From positions 9,039,538-9,103,537 of the forward strand of contig OZ022577.1 of the NCBI GenBank assembly GCA_963669155.1: 64,000 nt of DNA, written 5' to 3'. Shown one piece after another: positions 37,001 through 46,975 of the stretch. Source of the DNA: Arbacia lixula. Taxonomy: Eukaryota > Echinodermata > Echinoidea > Arbacioida > Arbaciidae. The number at the start of each line of letters is the position of its first letter. The first letter of the stretch is position 1. The notes under the pieces are model-generated. The model searched no databases and had not been told where the DNA came from. It saw nothing but the letters and a program-made list of their open reading frames with translations. A program made the translations under genes and the position numbers.

Positions 37001-39456
37001 TCTTGACTACAATCCTGCTGTGCTGTGTCTCCAGTCAGCCCATATTTAATTGTCCCAAACAGATTAGCTTGCACTTTCGTTGGGCTTTTGATAAATGCTG
37101 CTGTTGACTTGCTTGCCTCTTTCCTGAGGTTGAATCTTGCTTCTTAGACTAGTTCTCTCGCTCGGTAGCGGGCAATCTTCACGACTATTACACTATTCGA
37201 TTATATGTTAATGCCGTTCTTCATGAATTGCCATATGTAAGTAAGCAAACTTTGTGTAGGGACTTTGTTTTTTCTACAGGCTTCCAAAGTCACGTTTTTG
37301 TAGTAAATAAGCTTCATTGCTCATCCACAGGAAAGGCAGAGGAAGTTGAATTGCTGCAGAGATATTTGCCTGGTCCTGCCTGTGTTTCTCACTCTAACAA
37401 GGTGTGCTTTTGATTAGCTTCTCTGCAGTGATTTGATTTAGATCAGCAATTGTCATTAAATGTCTGGGAACACAAGAAGTTCCAAGAGCAAAGACAAAAG
37501 AATAAAAAGGCCATTGAAAGATATGAGAGAAGAAATTAAGTATGAAACAATTACAAATGAGAATCATCGAAGATGGTACGTTTTACGTTTGGTTTGAAGT
37601 AGAGGAATTACATTTTTAAATATCAGTTTTGGAATGATTTGGGTGCCCCAACGCCTGAAACCATTGGGAATTATGACAATTCTCTTTCATATGTGTAGGT
37701 TTCAGGAAGCAAGACAGATGTCTTGGAGGATGTCAGTGAGACCATGAAGAGTCTTCTTGAAGCTCGATTTGTCAGCCTTTTCAAGACTTCTACCAATATT
37801 GGCCTAGGCTCCCATGAAAAAAGCGGCATTGAAAGACACGTTTCCTCCCCACTGAAAGTCTCTTCTGCACCAGAAACGTACTCTTCCCAGAGCTTTGCCA
37901 GGGTTCACGAGGAACAACACAGAGAGAAGGGCGGCATTTTGGAACTGCTGGTGTCAAACATCACAAAGTTGAATGAGAAAGTGACTTTTGTAGATGGCAA
38001 ACTCTCAGAATTTCTTCAGTGCAGTGAGCAGGTTGAGAGTGAGAAGAGTGAAAGTAAGAGAAGTGAGGGGAAGAGGCCTGGAAGTTCTCTGTCAAAGTGT
38101 TTGAATGCTCGTTCTTGGGCACAAGGTATGAAGAGAGGGAAAGATATCTGCAGTACACCTAAGGCTCGCTCTCCAGTGTCTTCCTTTATCAGTCTCCACC
38201 CAAGACCTGTTGTCAATGCTAGGTCAGACAAACCAAAACCAGTTGGTGTTAGAGCATCCACAGATAAAGGATCTGAAAGTCCAATTTTGAGGCCTCACAC
38301 AGCGATGGTTGTCTTGGCTAAGTCGGACGCAGAAAAGATCTTCCGCACCAGTGCTAGTGCCAAGATATGTGCACTGCGCCTGGCCAGAAAACTCTTTCAA
38401 TGTGAGAAAATGCCTCGCAATGAATATCATCTTCAGCTGGCCAAAGAAGAGAAAGGGAAGATGGCTCAGATCCAGAGTCTGATCTATGATCTGTATAAGG
38501 TCCCTGCTGAGAAGCGGGCTGCAGTGTGGCAGGACTGTGTGCAGCTCCTGGAGCATTCCTTTACTGTGGAGCAGAGCGCCCAGCCAGGCACCCAGCCAGG
38601 AGATCAGCCTGGCTGCAGTCTGCTACAGTGCCCAAGGCTCATCACAAACCGGGCTAGAATTACAGCTTAGACATTAGTTCACTGTATTTTATTTGAGCCT
38701 GGAAGTAGTGTTAAGTTTTATTTGTATGGAAGTAGGTGTGTTAAGGGAGTTTCATGTAGACATTGTAGATTGTTTGAGTGACATGAAGTTACACTCCAGC
38801 TCAAAGGAATTGGCAAAGGGAAAGGGAAGGAGCCGCAGTTTTAAATCGCGATATATTTTGTCCAGTTCAGCATGAAACACAATGCTTTAGCCTAAAAAGC
38901 ATCAGGTTTCATGCTGAACCGGACAAAATATACAGCAGTTTTAAACTGTGGATTCTTCTTGTTCTTCCCTTTCGTTTTCCCTATGCCAATTCCTTTGAGC
39001 TGTAGTGTACGTGACTTGTACCGAAATTTATACGGTTCCGAGAGATTATATTGTTGGTATTTGTGTATGAGTATAGATTACATTTCTTCAGAAACTACAT
39101 AATATACATGTATGTACCTAACAAATCATACCAATTTATAATAGCATTGCTGCATATGCTGACTTTGCATATTTCAATCTCAAAACGACATGACTTGACG
39201 ATGTTAATCAGAGGTTTAAATGAGCTTTACTCTGATGGCTTGGAGTTGCTGATAGTAATTTTTTTTTCCAAAAATATGCTGTTATTTTTTTTGGAGCACA
39301 TTAATAATGTGTTTAGTTTGTTGTATGTTGATGTTTACAAAAAGGAGGGCATGAGATTTACAGCGCAAGTAATGGTATATTTGTCTTGATTAATATTTTT
39401 ATTTCAGAATTTGTATTGAGATTATTTCATTTGATGTTAATTACCCAAAGGGAATG

Positions 39457-39496
<40 letters not shown>

Positions 39497-40063
39497 GGGG
39501 GGGGGGGGGGGTACAAAGTATGTTTGACTTTGCTTCATATTGATGCATACTTTTGTGTAATTTCTTGATTGGTATCAATACTACATTATTGACAATTATA
39601 ATGATTAGATTTCTCTTTCCCACAGTGAGAGATAATGGTACATAATCTAATTTCTGTAATGTTAGGTAGGATTTACATTTTAGGTAGGTCTGTTTCAAAC
39701 GTCAAGAGCCTCATAAGTAGTTTTTGTGTGTGTGTCTTGATTTGCTATATTAAAAGTATTTTGTTTGATCCATGATCTCTCTGTAAAATGTCACGTGCCT
39801 CTCTCTTTTGTGCTGTCCCGTACCTGTCCAATGCTACGTGTTCCTTTGTCTGTTCTGCTGTGTGTTGTCACATTAGGGAGAAAAAGCAAGTGCTGCATGG
39901 CAATCAAAAGAAGAAATATTTCTCTTGAACATATCGGGCATGAAATTAAAGCAATGGAAGGCACATACCCCATGGAACAGGTAAGTAAATATTTATCAAG
40001 CTATTGACACATTATGTTTTGCAAGGAGTGAGTTGGTAAATGCTGATTATGTGATTCTACATG

Positions 40064-40095
<32 letters not shown>

Positions 40096-43000
40096 GATAA
40101 TGGATAACCTTTGTATCTTGTGTATAGCTGCTGATGATGGTAGGCCTACCGGGGTCTGGCAAGACCACCTGGGCCATTGATGCCTGCAAGAAGCACACAG
40201 ACAAGAAGTATTACATCCTGGGCACCAACCTCATCATGGAGAAGATGAAGGTAAGACCACACCAGTGACAACATTTCACGGGAGCTCAGGGCATTTTGGT
40301 CTCTCCCAAAGCAAGAAAAGAGACCTTTGGAGGTAAAAAAAACAACGAAATGGTTGAGAAATCTCATCCAGTGATGATACCTACACTGCCAGTTCTGCTT
40401 CTGATTGAGCACTCATAAACATGAAGAGACTGAACAAGTGTTAACTATCTGAGGATACTTGTTTATTGTAATTATGAGATGTATTTTGGTGTTGAAAAGA
40501 TTTTAACACTTAATCTTTATGTTTAATTTATTAAGGGCTTATAGCACAAATGTTTGGGGAAGGGGGGGGGGGGGGGGGGTCAACACTAGTGGTCCTTTTT
40601 CGGTCAAGAAATTTGTCCAATATTGACCAACATACATCATTATCAAATCTGTGCTGCATTAATTCCTATTGTTCCACAGTTCCCATGCTTCACTTTGTAA
40701 CATAATGTACTGGTAGGAGGCTCTCACATCGAGCTTGTTCTCTGCAGCTCCATTGCAAAGATTTAGTCTCCTTTCTGTGAAACTACTGCTTGTTTCAAAG
40801 CTTTGGGTTGTGAATTGTGCTATAAGGTAAGATTGGTTACTGGCATTCTGCGTGTCCTGTTTTTTTAGGTGATGGGGCTCCAGCGCAAGCGTAACTATGC
40901 TGGTCGCTGGGACAAGCTGATGGACCTCGCCTCGAAGTGCCTCAACAGGTTCTTTGAGGTGGCTGCTCGTAAGCGACGAAACTACATCCTGGATCAGGTA
41001 TGTCTTGTGCTGCTGCAACAACCCTTGCAACAACACAAACCTTCCCATCACAAAACTGCTCAATTATCAGATAGAAAAATATCCTTTGTGGACTCAAATT
41101 GATAAGCTCTGAAGGAACTTCAATGTCACTGGTTTAGTTGGGTTGATATGTTCACATGTTTTATGTATGATGTGTAAGTTACTTGTATGGATGTCGACAT
41201 GTTGACCTGTATTGAGTGCTGGAGGGAGAAGCACAGGAGAACAGCAGATGAGTAAGATCACATGGCACCAAGAAGGTGCTGAGCTAAGGAGGTAGCAGTC
41301 ATACAGTCACAATGTATCAGCTTGGAATGGCGTTGAGATAACCAATCTTGCAAAAGAAGATAATTATGGCCTGCTGCAAAAGAAGATCAATTATGACCCG
41401 CTGCAAACCAAGAACAGCATTTTATACCTCTTCTGCAAAAGTGATGGTGACATGTTAGGCTTTAGTTTTTGTCTAACACTGCTGTATGTGAAAGGTTGGA
41501 AGAATATGTCAATTAAGCATTTCTATGCTGCAACTAGAAACATGTTGGAACATTGCAACTAGAAACATGTTGGGACAAACAAAAGATATGCACTGATTGC
41601 CACAATTGCAGGCCTAAAGATTATTTACTGTCCAGCTGCACTTGTACACCACAACTTACGATAAAGTGATGACCTAGGTTGCAATTTTCAGATAGATTTA
41701 GCTACGAATTATCACCAAATACAAAATTGAGAAATCAGTGGAGTTATGACTTTTATTGTAATGACAAGAACATGAATAAAACTTCAGAATTGAAGCTGTA
41801 TCATGCAATCAGAAAAATTATAACTATAGAAGATGATATAAAAGCTGCATTGATGTACTTACAACAGTGGTAATTTCAATTTGGTTATTCCTCTGACAAA
41901 ATCATAAGAGGTATTAATCTGCAGGAGCCTTCTTCAAGCCTGAAATGATGAAATATGCAAACTGAGCCATGCTGAGCATGAGAGAAATAAATGTTTTCTA
42001 AGGGCTCTTCTTGGTAGTTACGGGCCAAGTGCCTTGAGCCTTTTACATTTATATATTTTACTGCCAATGATGGACTGAACAGAACAACTAAAATGTTGGA
42101 ACCTTCAGAGATAACTGGTTCAAAAATATTGAGTGAACGATCGGGAATTGCTGTAGTACGTTTGGTAAAAGATAAGACTGGGATTCAGAATAGAGTTTGC
42201 CGAGCAACGTCTACATAAGAGAAGATCTCTTTGTAATGATAATGAATATGTGAAGAACACAATTGTCGTTCACCAAAAATGCTAGGTTTCAGGTTGTAAC
42301 ATTTAGCAGTGTACATCTGTGCAAGGCTTATGTGTCAAAACGGGTCCATTTTACAGAGTATTACATGTAGTTCCTTGAAACAAGTATGCTTCACTGCTTC
42401 ATATGCTTCAAAATTCCTCAGATTTTCATGTAAGTTGTTAACTAGAATCTATAGGGGTACAGGATACCCAGCTCCGCTTATGACTAAAGTGATCAATTGT
42501 GACCCATTATTTAATAAGTTATAACGCAGCAAGTTCACTTCAGGTACTGATGATAATCTTACTGATATAAATTTATGAAAGTGTGTGCTAAACTAACAAC
42601 CATATCAGAGAGGAGGGTCAGATATAATTGTATGAAGTTGTAGTGTGCAAATAATGATTATTGCAGAAACTGAATTTTGAGGAAGCTCATTCATCACTGT
42701 GATGTATAATACTGTTTTCATGATTTCATCATTGTACTTTCATGCATGTGGTAATTTTATTGAATTGAACTTAATTTAGTATCCCTCATGATTTAGATAT
42801 ATGTCAGTAATATACTGATCATACTGAGTATATATTGCTTGCCCTTATTTTGATACGGTTGAATTATTTCAGCAAGTGCAATAATTATATTAACAGAAGT
42901 CATTGTGTATGAAGTAATGATAATGTAACATGTTATAAGCCAGCCAGCAGCTAGACCAGTGACATTGTAGTGAGAGAAGCAAACTGGAAATATTTCTGGA

Positions 43001-45562
43001 AAGAATGTGTTGATGGAATTATTTTTTGACTCATAGACTTCAGTTTTGTGTGGGAAGCAGTACTAACCATCCCTTTCTTTTCAGGCAGGTCTGTATGTTT
43101 ATCACAAGCATTGTCCAGTATGTTTCTATGTTGACTGATCATATGAGTAACATGTTGTATGGACTTATCATTGCAGAGAATTGAATGAAGATCCGGCTTT
43201 GATAGCCCTTGAATGGAATCACAAATAATCATGTTGAATACGCTGTTATTCTCTCCTACTCCATTGCTGCTGTCAGACAAATGTGTATCCCTCGGCAAGA
43301 AGAAGAAAAATGCGCCCTTTTGAGGGTTTCACCGCCAAAGCAATCGTATTAGTTCCCACTGATGAAGAGTTTAAGAAGCGGGTGGAAAAACGCACTAAAG
43401 AAGAAGGCAAGGACGTCCCGGAGCACGCAGTGAATGAGATGAAAGGTAGGGATCACCGCCAGTCATGGCAAACACTGTAATCACCCATGGTCTTAATCTC
43501 CGTAGCTGTAGTTTGTAACCGTAAATACGGGGTAAATGTAGAGTAAGTAGCTAAGATAATCTACTCACACCCATGATGCCGTACAGTCACTTCCAGCTGC
43601 TAATTTTCCTTCTCCTGTTGACTAACCCGCTTGCTTCCTCTAGCCAACTTTGAGCTGCCTGAGAAGGGCGTTCTGTTTGACGAGGTGGAATACATAGAGC
43701 AGCCCCTGGAGGAAGCCAAGACGCTGGTGGAACGCTACAGGAAGGAAGGCCGTGACGCAGGTGGACTCAAGCCACGCTACGACAGACGCCCAGGTGGGCG
43801 GGACTTCCGTGGGGGCTATGACCGTGGTGGTTATGGGCGACAGGACGATCGCCGTGGGGGCTATGGAGGAGGGTACCGGGCAGGAGGCTACGACCGAGGT
43901 GATCGCCGAGGAGGTGGCGGTGGCTACAGAGGAGGCTACAGGGATGGAGGTAGGAAACACTGTCACGTCACAGCCTGGGGAGTGTTTGTGTGGATGTAAA
44001 TATGTATGTGGCATACAGTACATTTGAGTGTACCGTGTGCCTTTGTTGTGCTCCTTAGCAATTCATTTAAGGTTAATCATGTGTCCCTGTTAATCTTCCG
44101 CTATAAGAAAAGACTGAAATACAGTAAGGCATGGACACAATAGGAAGAGTGTTGGTGGTTTGATCACCTCGCTGAAATTATTGAACTCCATTCATCCAGT
44201 GATGATACCTGCACTGCCAGTTCTGCTTCTGATTGAGCACTCATAAATATGAAGAGACTGAACAAGTGTTAACTATCTGAGGACATATTCACTCTAATGA
44301 CATGAAATATTTAAGTGTAGTTAAGTACCTACAATATCATTGTTTGATCATTGTAGTATTACATACCTGTGGTTGCTGTGTTTGACTGTACAGAGCCCCA
44401 GATTCACTCTGTGTGTGTGTTTCCCCCTGTGCAGGCTGGAACCGTGGAGGCGGTTATGGAGGTGGACGTGGCGGAGGCTACAACAGCGGAGGAGGCTACG
44501 GAGGGGGCCGAGGAGGAGGGAGTTACGGAGGAGGGAGCTATGGAGGGGGCGGCTATGGTGCCAACCGAGGTGGCAGCAGCAGCTACGGAAACCGAGGGTC
44601 TGGCAGCTCTGGCTACAGCAGCAACTACAACAGAAACACCAGCTCCAGCTATGGCAGCAACCAAGGCAGTGGCTCCTACAACAGGCAGAACCAAGGCTCC
44701 TACAACAAATATGGCAACAACCAGGTAAGACTAGGCCAGTAGTGCTCCAACTTTGTATCTTAGCTGTGCTGTGCTCGTAGCAGAGAACTTTGTTGCTGTG
44801 AGTTCAAGAAATAGTCATGAGAAAATCATGCAATGCAGGATAAAAATTCCTCTTGCAGTTTTCTTTGCATCCAATTAGACTTGTGTACAGCATTTACTGG
44901 TAACGCACCATACAGACCTGACAATTCTATGCTTATTCCATCCTCACATTGTCAAAACTATTTGAGCATATAGGATAAGGGGAAAGCAATTAATGTGTTT
45001 AAGGCTGTAATGTAGTTTTCTTACATAAAATAGTTATCTTTTACAAATGTATAGATCGCTGTGTCAATTTTGAATAATACCCACTGAACAACATACTCTT
45101 TCCATTACCTAATTTTACAGCAGTTCTTTCTTTCTTTATTTATTAATCAAATATTCAAGGCTAACATTCTATTTCCTCCAACTCTCCTCTCCTGTCTAGT
45201 CTTCGTACAATCAGAACCGGCAGTCAAGCTACAACCAGCAGTCCGGCTACGGGAACAGTGGTAGCACCTATGGCTCCAACCAGGGCAGCTACAGCAACAC
45301 CGCCCAGAGCTACGGCACCAGCAGCTATGGTACCAGCGGTAACACCAGCAGCAACACAGGCACCGGCAGCTACAACCAGGGCACTGCATCCTCCTACAGC
45401 AACCAGGGGTATGGGCAGCAGGCACAGGGTCAGCCGCAGCAGTATGCCAACTACCAGCAGCAGTACCAACAGTACTACCAGCAGAACCCACAGTATGCCC
45501 AGCAGTACGCGCAGTACTATGGCAACTACGGCAACTATGGCTCTGGGTCAACACAGCAGTAA
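28021..45562 (+). CDS. HNRNPUL1: hnRNP U-like protein (SAP, SPRY, P-loop, RGG), 15 coding exons, 922 aa
   Basis: Nuclear RNA/DNA-binding scaffold protein of the hnRNP U/UL family. Coding exons: 28021-28324, 30103-30399, 31000-31105, 32128-32195, 32399-32538, 33061-33160, 33891-34003, 34539-34691, 35198-35305, 40128-40250, 40869-40997, 43277-43445, 43644-43949, 44435-44724, 45200-45562. All introns are GT-AG and the phases close to 923 codons including the stop. The ATG sits in a good context (TCAAAATGAG). The SAP domain is at residues 6-40, followed by an acidic then Q/E-rich stretch to about 220 and an RS/RD patch. The SPRY domain spans about 255-455 ([25 protein letters not shown]). Walker A is GLPGSGKTT at about 469-477. 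The kinase-like part includes YILGTN and [21 protein letters not shown] repeats run from about 635 to 750 and a Q/G/S/Y prion-like tail ends in TAA. Human relatives are about 800-860 aa. The symbol is the closest family name; orthology to U, UL1 or UL2 is not resolved. Confidence 0.93.
28425..29262. mobile_element. Nested palindromic element in intron 1
   Basis: Outer inverted arms of 90 bp lie at 28445-28534 and 29161-29250, sharing for example GCGAGCGTTCAG and GGAATTCTAGTA. Inside are two more inverted pairs: 28545-28578 with 28777-28810 (GCACTTTGGTATCCCAC), and 28811-28858 with 29062-29110 (GTGGATCGGTTCC). The first inner loop holds telomere-like repeats. There is no coding capacity. The nesting looks like a fold-back transposon that expanded by partial duplication. 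Confidence 0.7.
28680..28762. repeat. Interstitial telomere-like (TTAGGG)n tract
   Basis: About 13 units of GGGTTA and close variants (GGGTCA, GGTTTA, AATTAG). Animal telomeres use TTAGGG. Degeneracy of several units shows it is old. It lies in intron 1 of the hnRNP U-like gene, within the loop of an inverted repeat. Confidence 0.88.
29913..30002 (+). ncRNA. SNORD38: Box C/D snoRNA, SNORD38-like, type A copy 1 (intron 1)
   Basis: C box GTGATGA at 29917 and D box CTGA at 29995-29998. The D' box CTGA follows the guide CACTGCCAGTTCTGCTT. A C' box ATGAAGA lies about 17 nt later. The guide is complementary to the 28S rRNA segment AAGCAGAACTGG. The fifth base from D' pairs with the A that human SNORD38 methylates (Am1858). 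Short terminal stem TCC/GGA. It ends about 100 nt before the exon 2 acceptor. The pre-D sequence (GTTGCTTTT) differs from the other type A copies. Confidence 0.88.
30103..30399 (+). other. Exon 2 of the hnRNP U-like gene (acidic/Gln-rich)
   Basis: Phase 1 to phase 1 exon encoding a low-complexity segment rich in E, Q, P and A between the SAP and SPRY domains. Its length divides by three, so it could be skipped without a frameshift. Acceptor TTTGGCCAG and donor GCGAAG|GTACAG. Confidence 0.85.
31174..31263 (+). ncRNA. SNORD38: Box C/D snoRNA, SNORD38-like, type A copy 2 (intron 3)
   Basis: C box GTGATGA at 31178-31184, D' guide CCAGTTCTGCTT before CTGA, C' box ATGAAGA, D box CTGA at 31256-31259. 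It starts about 70 nt after the exon 3 donor. The 5' flank GGCCTTCCAG is shared with copy 1, suggesting one came from the other with its flank. Confidence 0.9.
32625..32713 (+). ncRNA. SNORD38: Box C/D snoRNA, SNORD38-like, type B copy 1 (intron 5)
   Basis: C box ATGATGA at 32629-32635, the same D' guide (ACACTGCCAGTTCTGCTT) and C' box ATGAAGA, D box CTGA at 32706-32709. Type B differs from type A at the 5' end (GATGCTTACACTG) and before the D box (GAATTAGTGTTTCTCT). The terminal stem is ATG/CAT instead of TCC/GGA. Confidence 0.9.
33521..33609 (+). ncRNA. SNORD38: Box C/D snoRNA, SNORD38-like, type B copy 2 (intron 6)
   Basis: C box ATGATGA at 33525-33531, conserved D' guide, C' box ATGAAGA, D box CTGA at 33602-33605. 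About 80 bp of its 5' flank (33453-33530) matches the flank of the intron 5 copy (32560-32634). A partial snoRNA start (about 33432-33449) sits just before that, so the copy arose by duplication of an intron 5 segment. Confidence 0.9.
34249..34337 (+). ncRNA. SNORD38: Box C/D snoRNA, SNORD38-like, type B copy 3 (intron 7)
   Basis: C box ATGATGA at 34253-34259, identical D' guide, C' box ATGAAGA (followed by AACTGA where the other copies have GACTGA), D box CTGA at 34330-34333. Terminal stem ATG/CAT retained. Confidence 0.9.
34831..34919 (+). ncRNA. SNORD38: Box C/D snoRNA, SNORD38-like, type B copy 4 (intron 8)
   Basis: C box ATGATGA at 34835-34841, conserved D' guide, C' box ATGAAGA, D box CTGA at 34912-34915. 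Nearly identical to the intron 5 copy within the snoRNA, but its flanks differ. Confidence 0.9.
35963..36052 (+). ncRNA. SNORD38: Box C/D snoRNA, SNORD38-like, type A copy 3 (intron 9)
   Basis: C box GTGATGA at 35967-35973, conserved D' guide, C' box ATGAAGA, D box CTGA at 36045-36048. Terminal stem ATCC/GGAT. It lies upstream of the candidate nested gene in the same 4.8-kb intron. Confidence 0.9.
36595..38670 (+). CDS. Candidate nested gene, BEN-domain-like protein, 3 exons, 392 aa
   Basis: Same-strand gene model inside intron 9 of the hnRNP U-like gene. Exons: 36577 (coding from ATG 36595)-36730, 37331-37401, 37699-38670. Acceptors are GCCCAG, TCCACAG and TGTGTAG; donors are CTCA|GTAAGT and AAG|GTGTGC. 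Phases close to 393 codons including the stop. The N-terminal part ([29 protein letters not shown]) resembles the small N-terminal module that precedes some BEN domains. The middle is S/K-rich and probably disordered. The C-terminal part (about residues 280-365) has [12 protein letters not shown], then a helical stretch, then [14 protein letters not shown]. That follows the BEN pattern L-A-R-x-L-F ... W-x-x-C-V. BEN proteins bind DNA or chromatin. The first exon may extend upstream or be non-initial. Family call moderate; the gene model is good because of splice and phase agreement. Confidence 0.6.
38790..39009. mobile_element. Palindromic MITE, copy 1 (intron 9)
   Basis: About 220 bp. The ends are inverted (CACTCCAGCTCAAAGG left; CCTTTGAGCTGTAGTG right) and flanked by TA on both sides. 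The arms continue inward through GGAAAGGGAAGGAGCC-type and TATATTTTGTCC words, so almost the whole element is a hairpin around AATGCTTTAGCC. It lies about 120 bp downstream of the nested gene's stop codon. Two relatives are at 56536 and 57164. Confidence 0.85.
39462..39512. repeat. T homopolymer followed by G homopolymer
   Basis: Roughly 35 T followed by about 16 G in intron 9. A second T run (40065-40090) lies just before the P-loop exon and probably serves as its polypyrimidine tract. Confidence 0.9.
40367..40456 (+). ncRNA. SNORD38: Box C/D snoRNA, SNORD38-like, type A copy 4 (intron 10)
   Basis: C box GTGATGA at 40371-40377, conserved D' guide, C' box ATGAAGA, D box CTGA at 40449-40452. 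Terminal stem ATCC/GGAT. It begins about 115 nt after the donor of the P-loop exon. Confidence 0.9.
40998..43276. other. Intron 11 of the hnRNP U-like gene, without a snoRNA
   Basis: A 2.3-kb intron with no snoRNA copy found. It contains two small tandem duplications: an AAAAGAAGAT-AATTATG unit near 41340-41400 and a GCAACTAGAAACATGTTGG unit near 41527-41572. No other gene is seen. Confidence 0.6.
44195..44284 (+). ncRNA. SNORD38: Box C/D snoRNA, SNORD38-like, type A copy 5 (intron 13)
   Basis: C box GTGATGA at 44199-44205, conserved D' guide (one change 5' of it, CCTGCACTGCC), C' box ATGAAGA, D box CTGA at 44277-44280. About 150 nt before the exon 14 acceptor. Confidence 0.9.
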
Positions 45563-46975
45563 GCTGGCCAGCCCAGCGGGGCAGGCAGGCGGGCAGGCTG
45601 GCTATGGGCTCGCTGGAGGGCCCAGCAGCTTAGCTGATTGGACAGTTGGCCAGCCAGCAGAGGGATTCAGTTCACCCTGGCTGAGGGTAAACAGGTTCAC
45701 AACAGTACAGGAAAGAGTTGTGAATGTTGTTTCTGGGCATTGGTGTGGCAAGAAGGCAATTTTTAAACCTACATGAAATGTTTTTTTACAATATGTATGT
45801 ACATAAAGGTGATTTAAGGCCCTGTATTCTAATCAGGCTGGAATAATTTTGTAGTCTTGTATATATAATGAACAACATATGAGTGGGTTATTACAGAAGG
45901 GGCTGGCTCTGCTATCTCAACACAACACAAAAACTTGAATTCCTATTACCAGTACATGGTATTGAGCTACCATTATTATGCAAGAAGAGGTTTTTTGGGC
46001 GTCTGTCACCTGGTTGTCATGCAACATTAATGATTTAGGAAAAGGAACTGCCAGAAAATTACCTTTTGCTTGGTTAGAGCTAATTTTAATATATGATTGG
46101 AAAATTCAAAAAAATTCCACATGACTCAAATTTTTCAGTCATGTGTGATAGAGACAATGTACTGTGATGTTATGATTATGCACAAAAGACTGTTCATCAC
46201 TTACATGAATGATTTCAACACAGATAGACTTGTGAGGATGAAGCCTGTATAAATAAATCTTGCATTTTAAGACATTTTGTACATATAAAGAGAGGAGGAT
46301 TGTTAGATGTTGTTGTGTCTGTGTGCCATAGTAGGATGTGGTTGATTTATTAGAGCAGGGAATCATGTACATTCTGATCAATGTTTTGCACACACATCAA
46401 TAGAAATTTGGAATCGTGTATGGCATGGTCTAGAATTCCACAACTTTCCTGAATGGGAACTTACTCTGAAAAACATGATTTTAGTTAATGGTTCCACATA
46501 TTTCCTGGGTCATGTTACAAATTTGTTTTCTGTTTGAAGATTTTGTCAGAAATGAGTATCTTGAACTCGCTTACAAGAGATATGTGCTTGCCAGAGAGAT
46601 AGTGAAACTTCAACATGCTTTTTCAAATTTTTTGCATATGTAATATGAAGGAGGATGATCGTTGACGCCGTCAACGGGCCCACAAATAGAGGATCATGCC
46701 TTTCTCGATTTGATGTCAGTTAGTGTATGGTATAAGTGCATAGTTATGGTCTGATGTTTGGAGTCTTGTATTGTGAACATGTATATATGGTTGGTTTGCT
46801 TGTTTTGATAGGATACCTCACATTGATGTGGGACAGTGATATGTCGCTTGATTTCTTCCCTCCACTCTCACGTAGAAAGTGCTGGTATATGTGAAGCTCT
46901 GGAAGAGCAATACGCACATGGTATGAATGATAGATAAAGATCTGAAAAACAAAATAAAGTTTTACTGGACATCAT
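45563..46975 (+). other. 3' UTR of the hnRNP U-like gene (end inferred)
   Basis: Starts after the TAA. The AATAAA at 46953-46958 is the best polyadenylation signal. Alternatives lie near 46251 (ATAAATAAA) and near 47273 (GAATAAATCC). The exact end is inferred. Confidence 0.5.

Noticed and set aside
39877..39980. Possible extra exon with acceptor CACATTAG and donor CAG|GTAAGT before the P-loop exon
   Set aside because: At 104 nt it would shift the frame if inserted between exon 9 (phase 0) and the P-loop exon (phase 0), and the family reads directly across that junction. It could be a poison exon, but there is no direct support.
41679..41873. 64-codon frame in intron 11
   Set aside because: AT-rich composition, no domain, and no clear acceptor or donor in a compatible phase.
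44340..44780. 146-codon Trp/Arg-rich frame and other frames over the glycine-rich exons
   Set aside because: Alternate readings of the RGG/YGG-coding repeats. Only the frame in phase with exons 13 and 15 fits.
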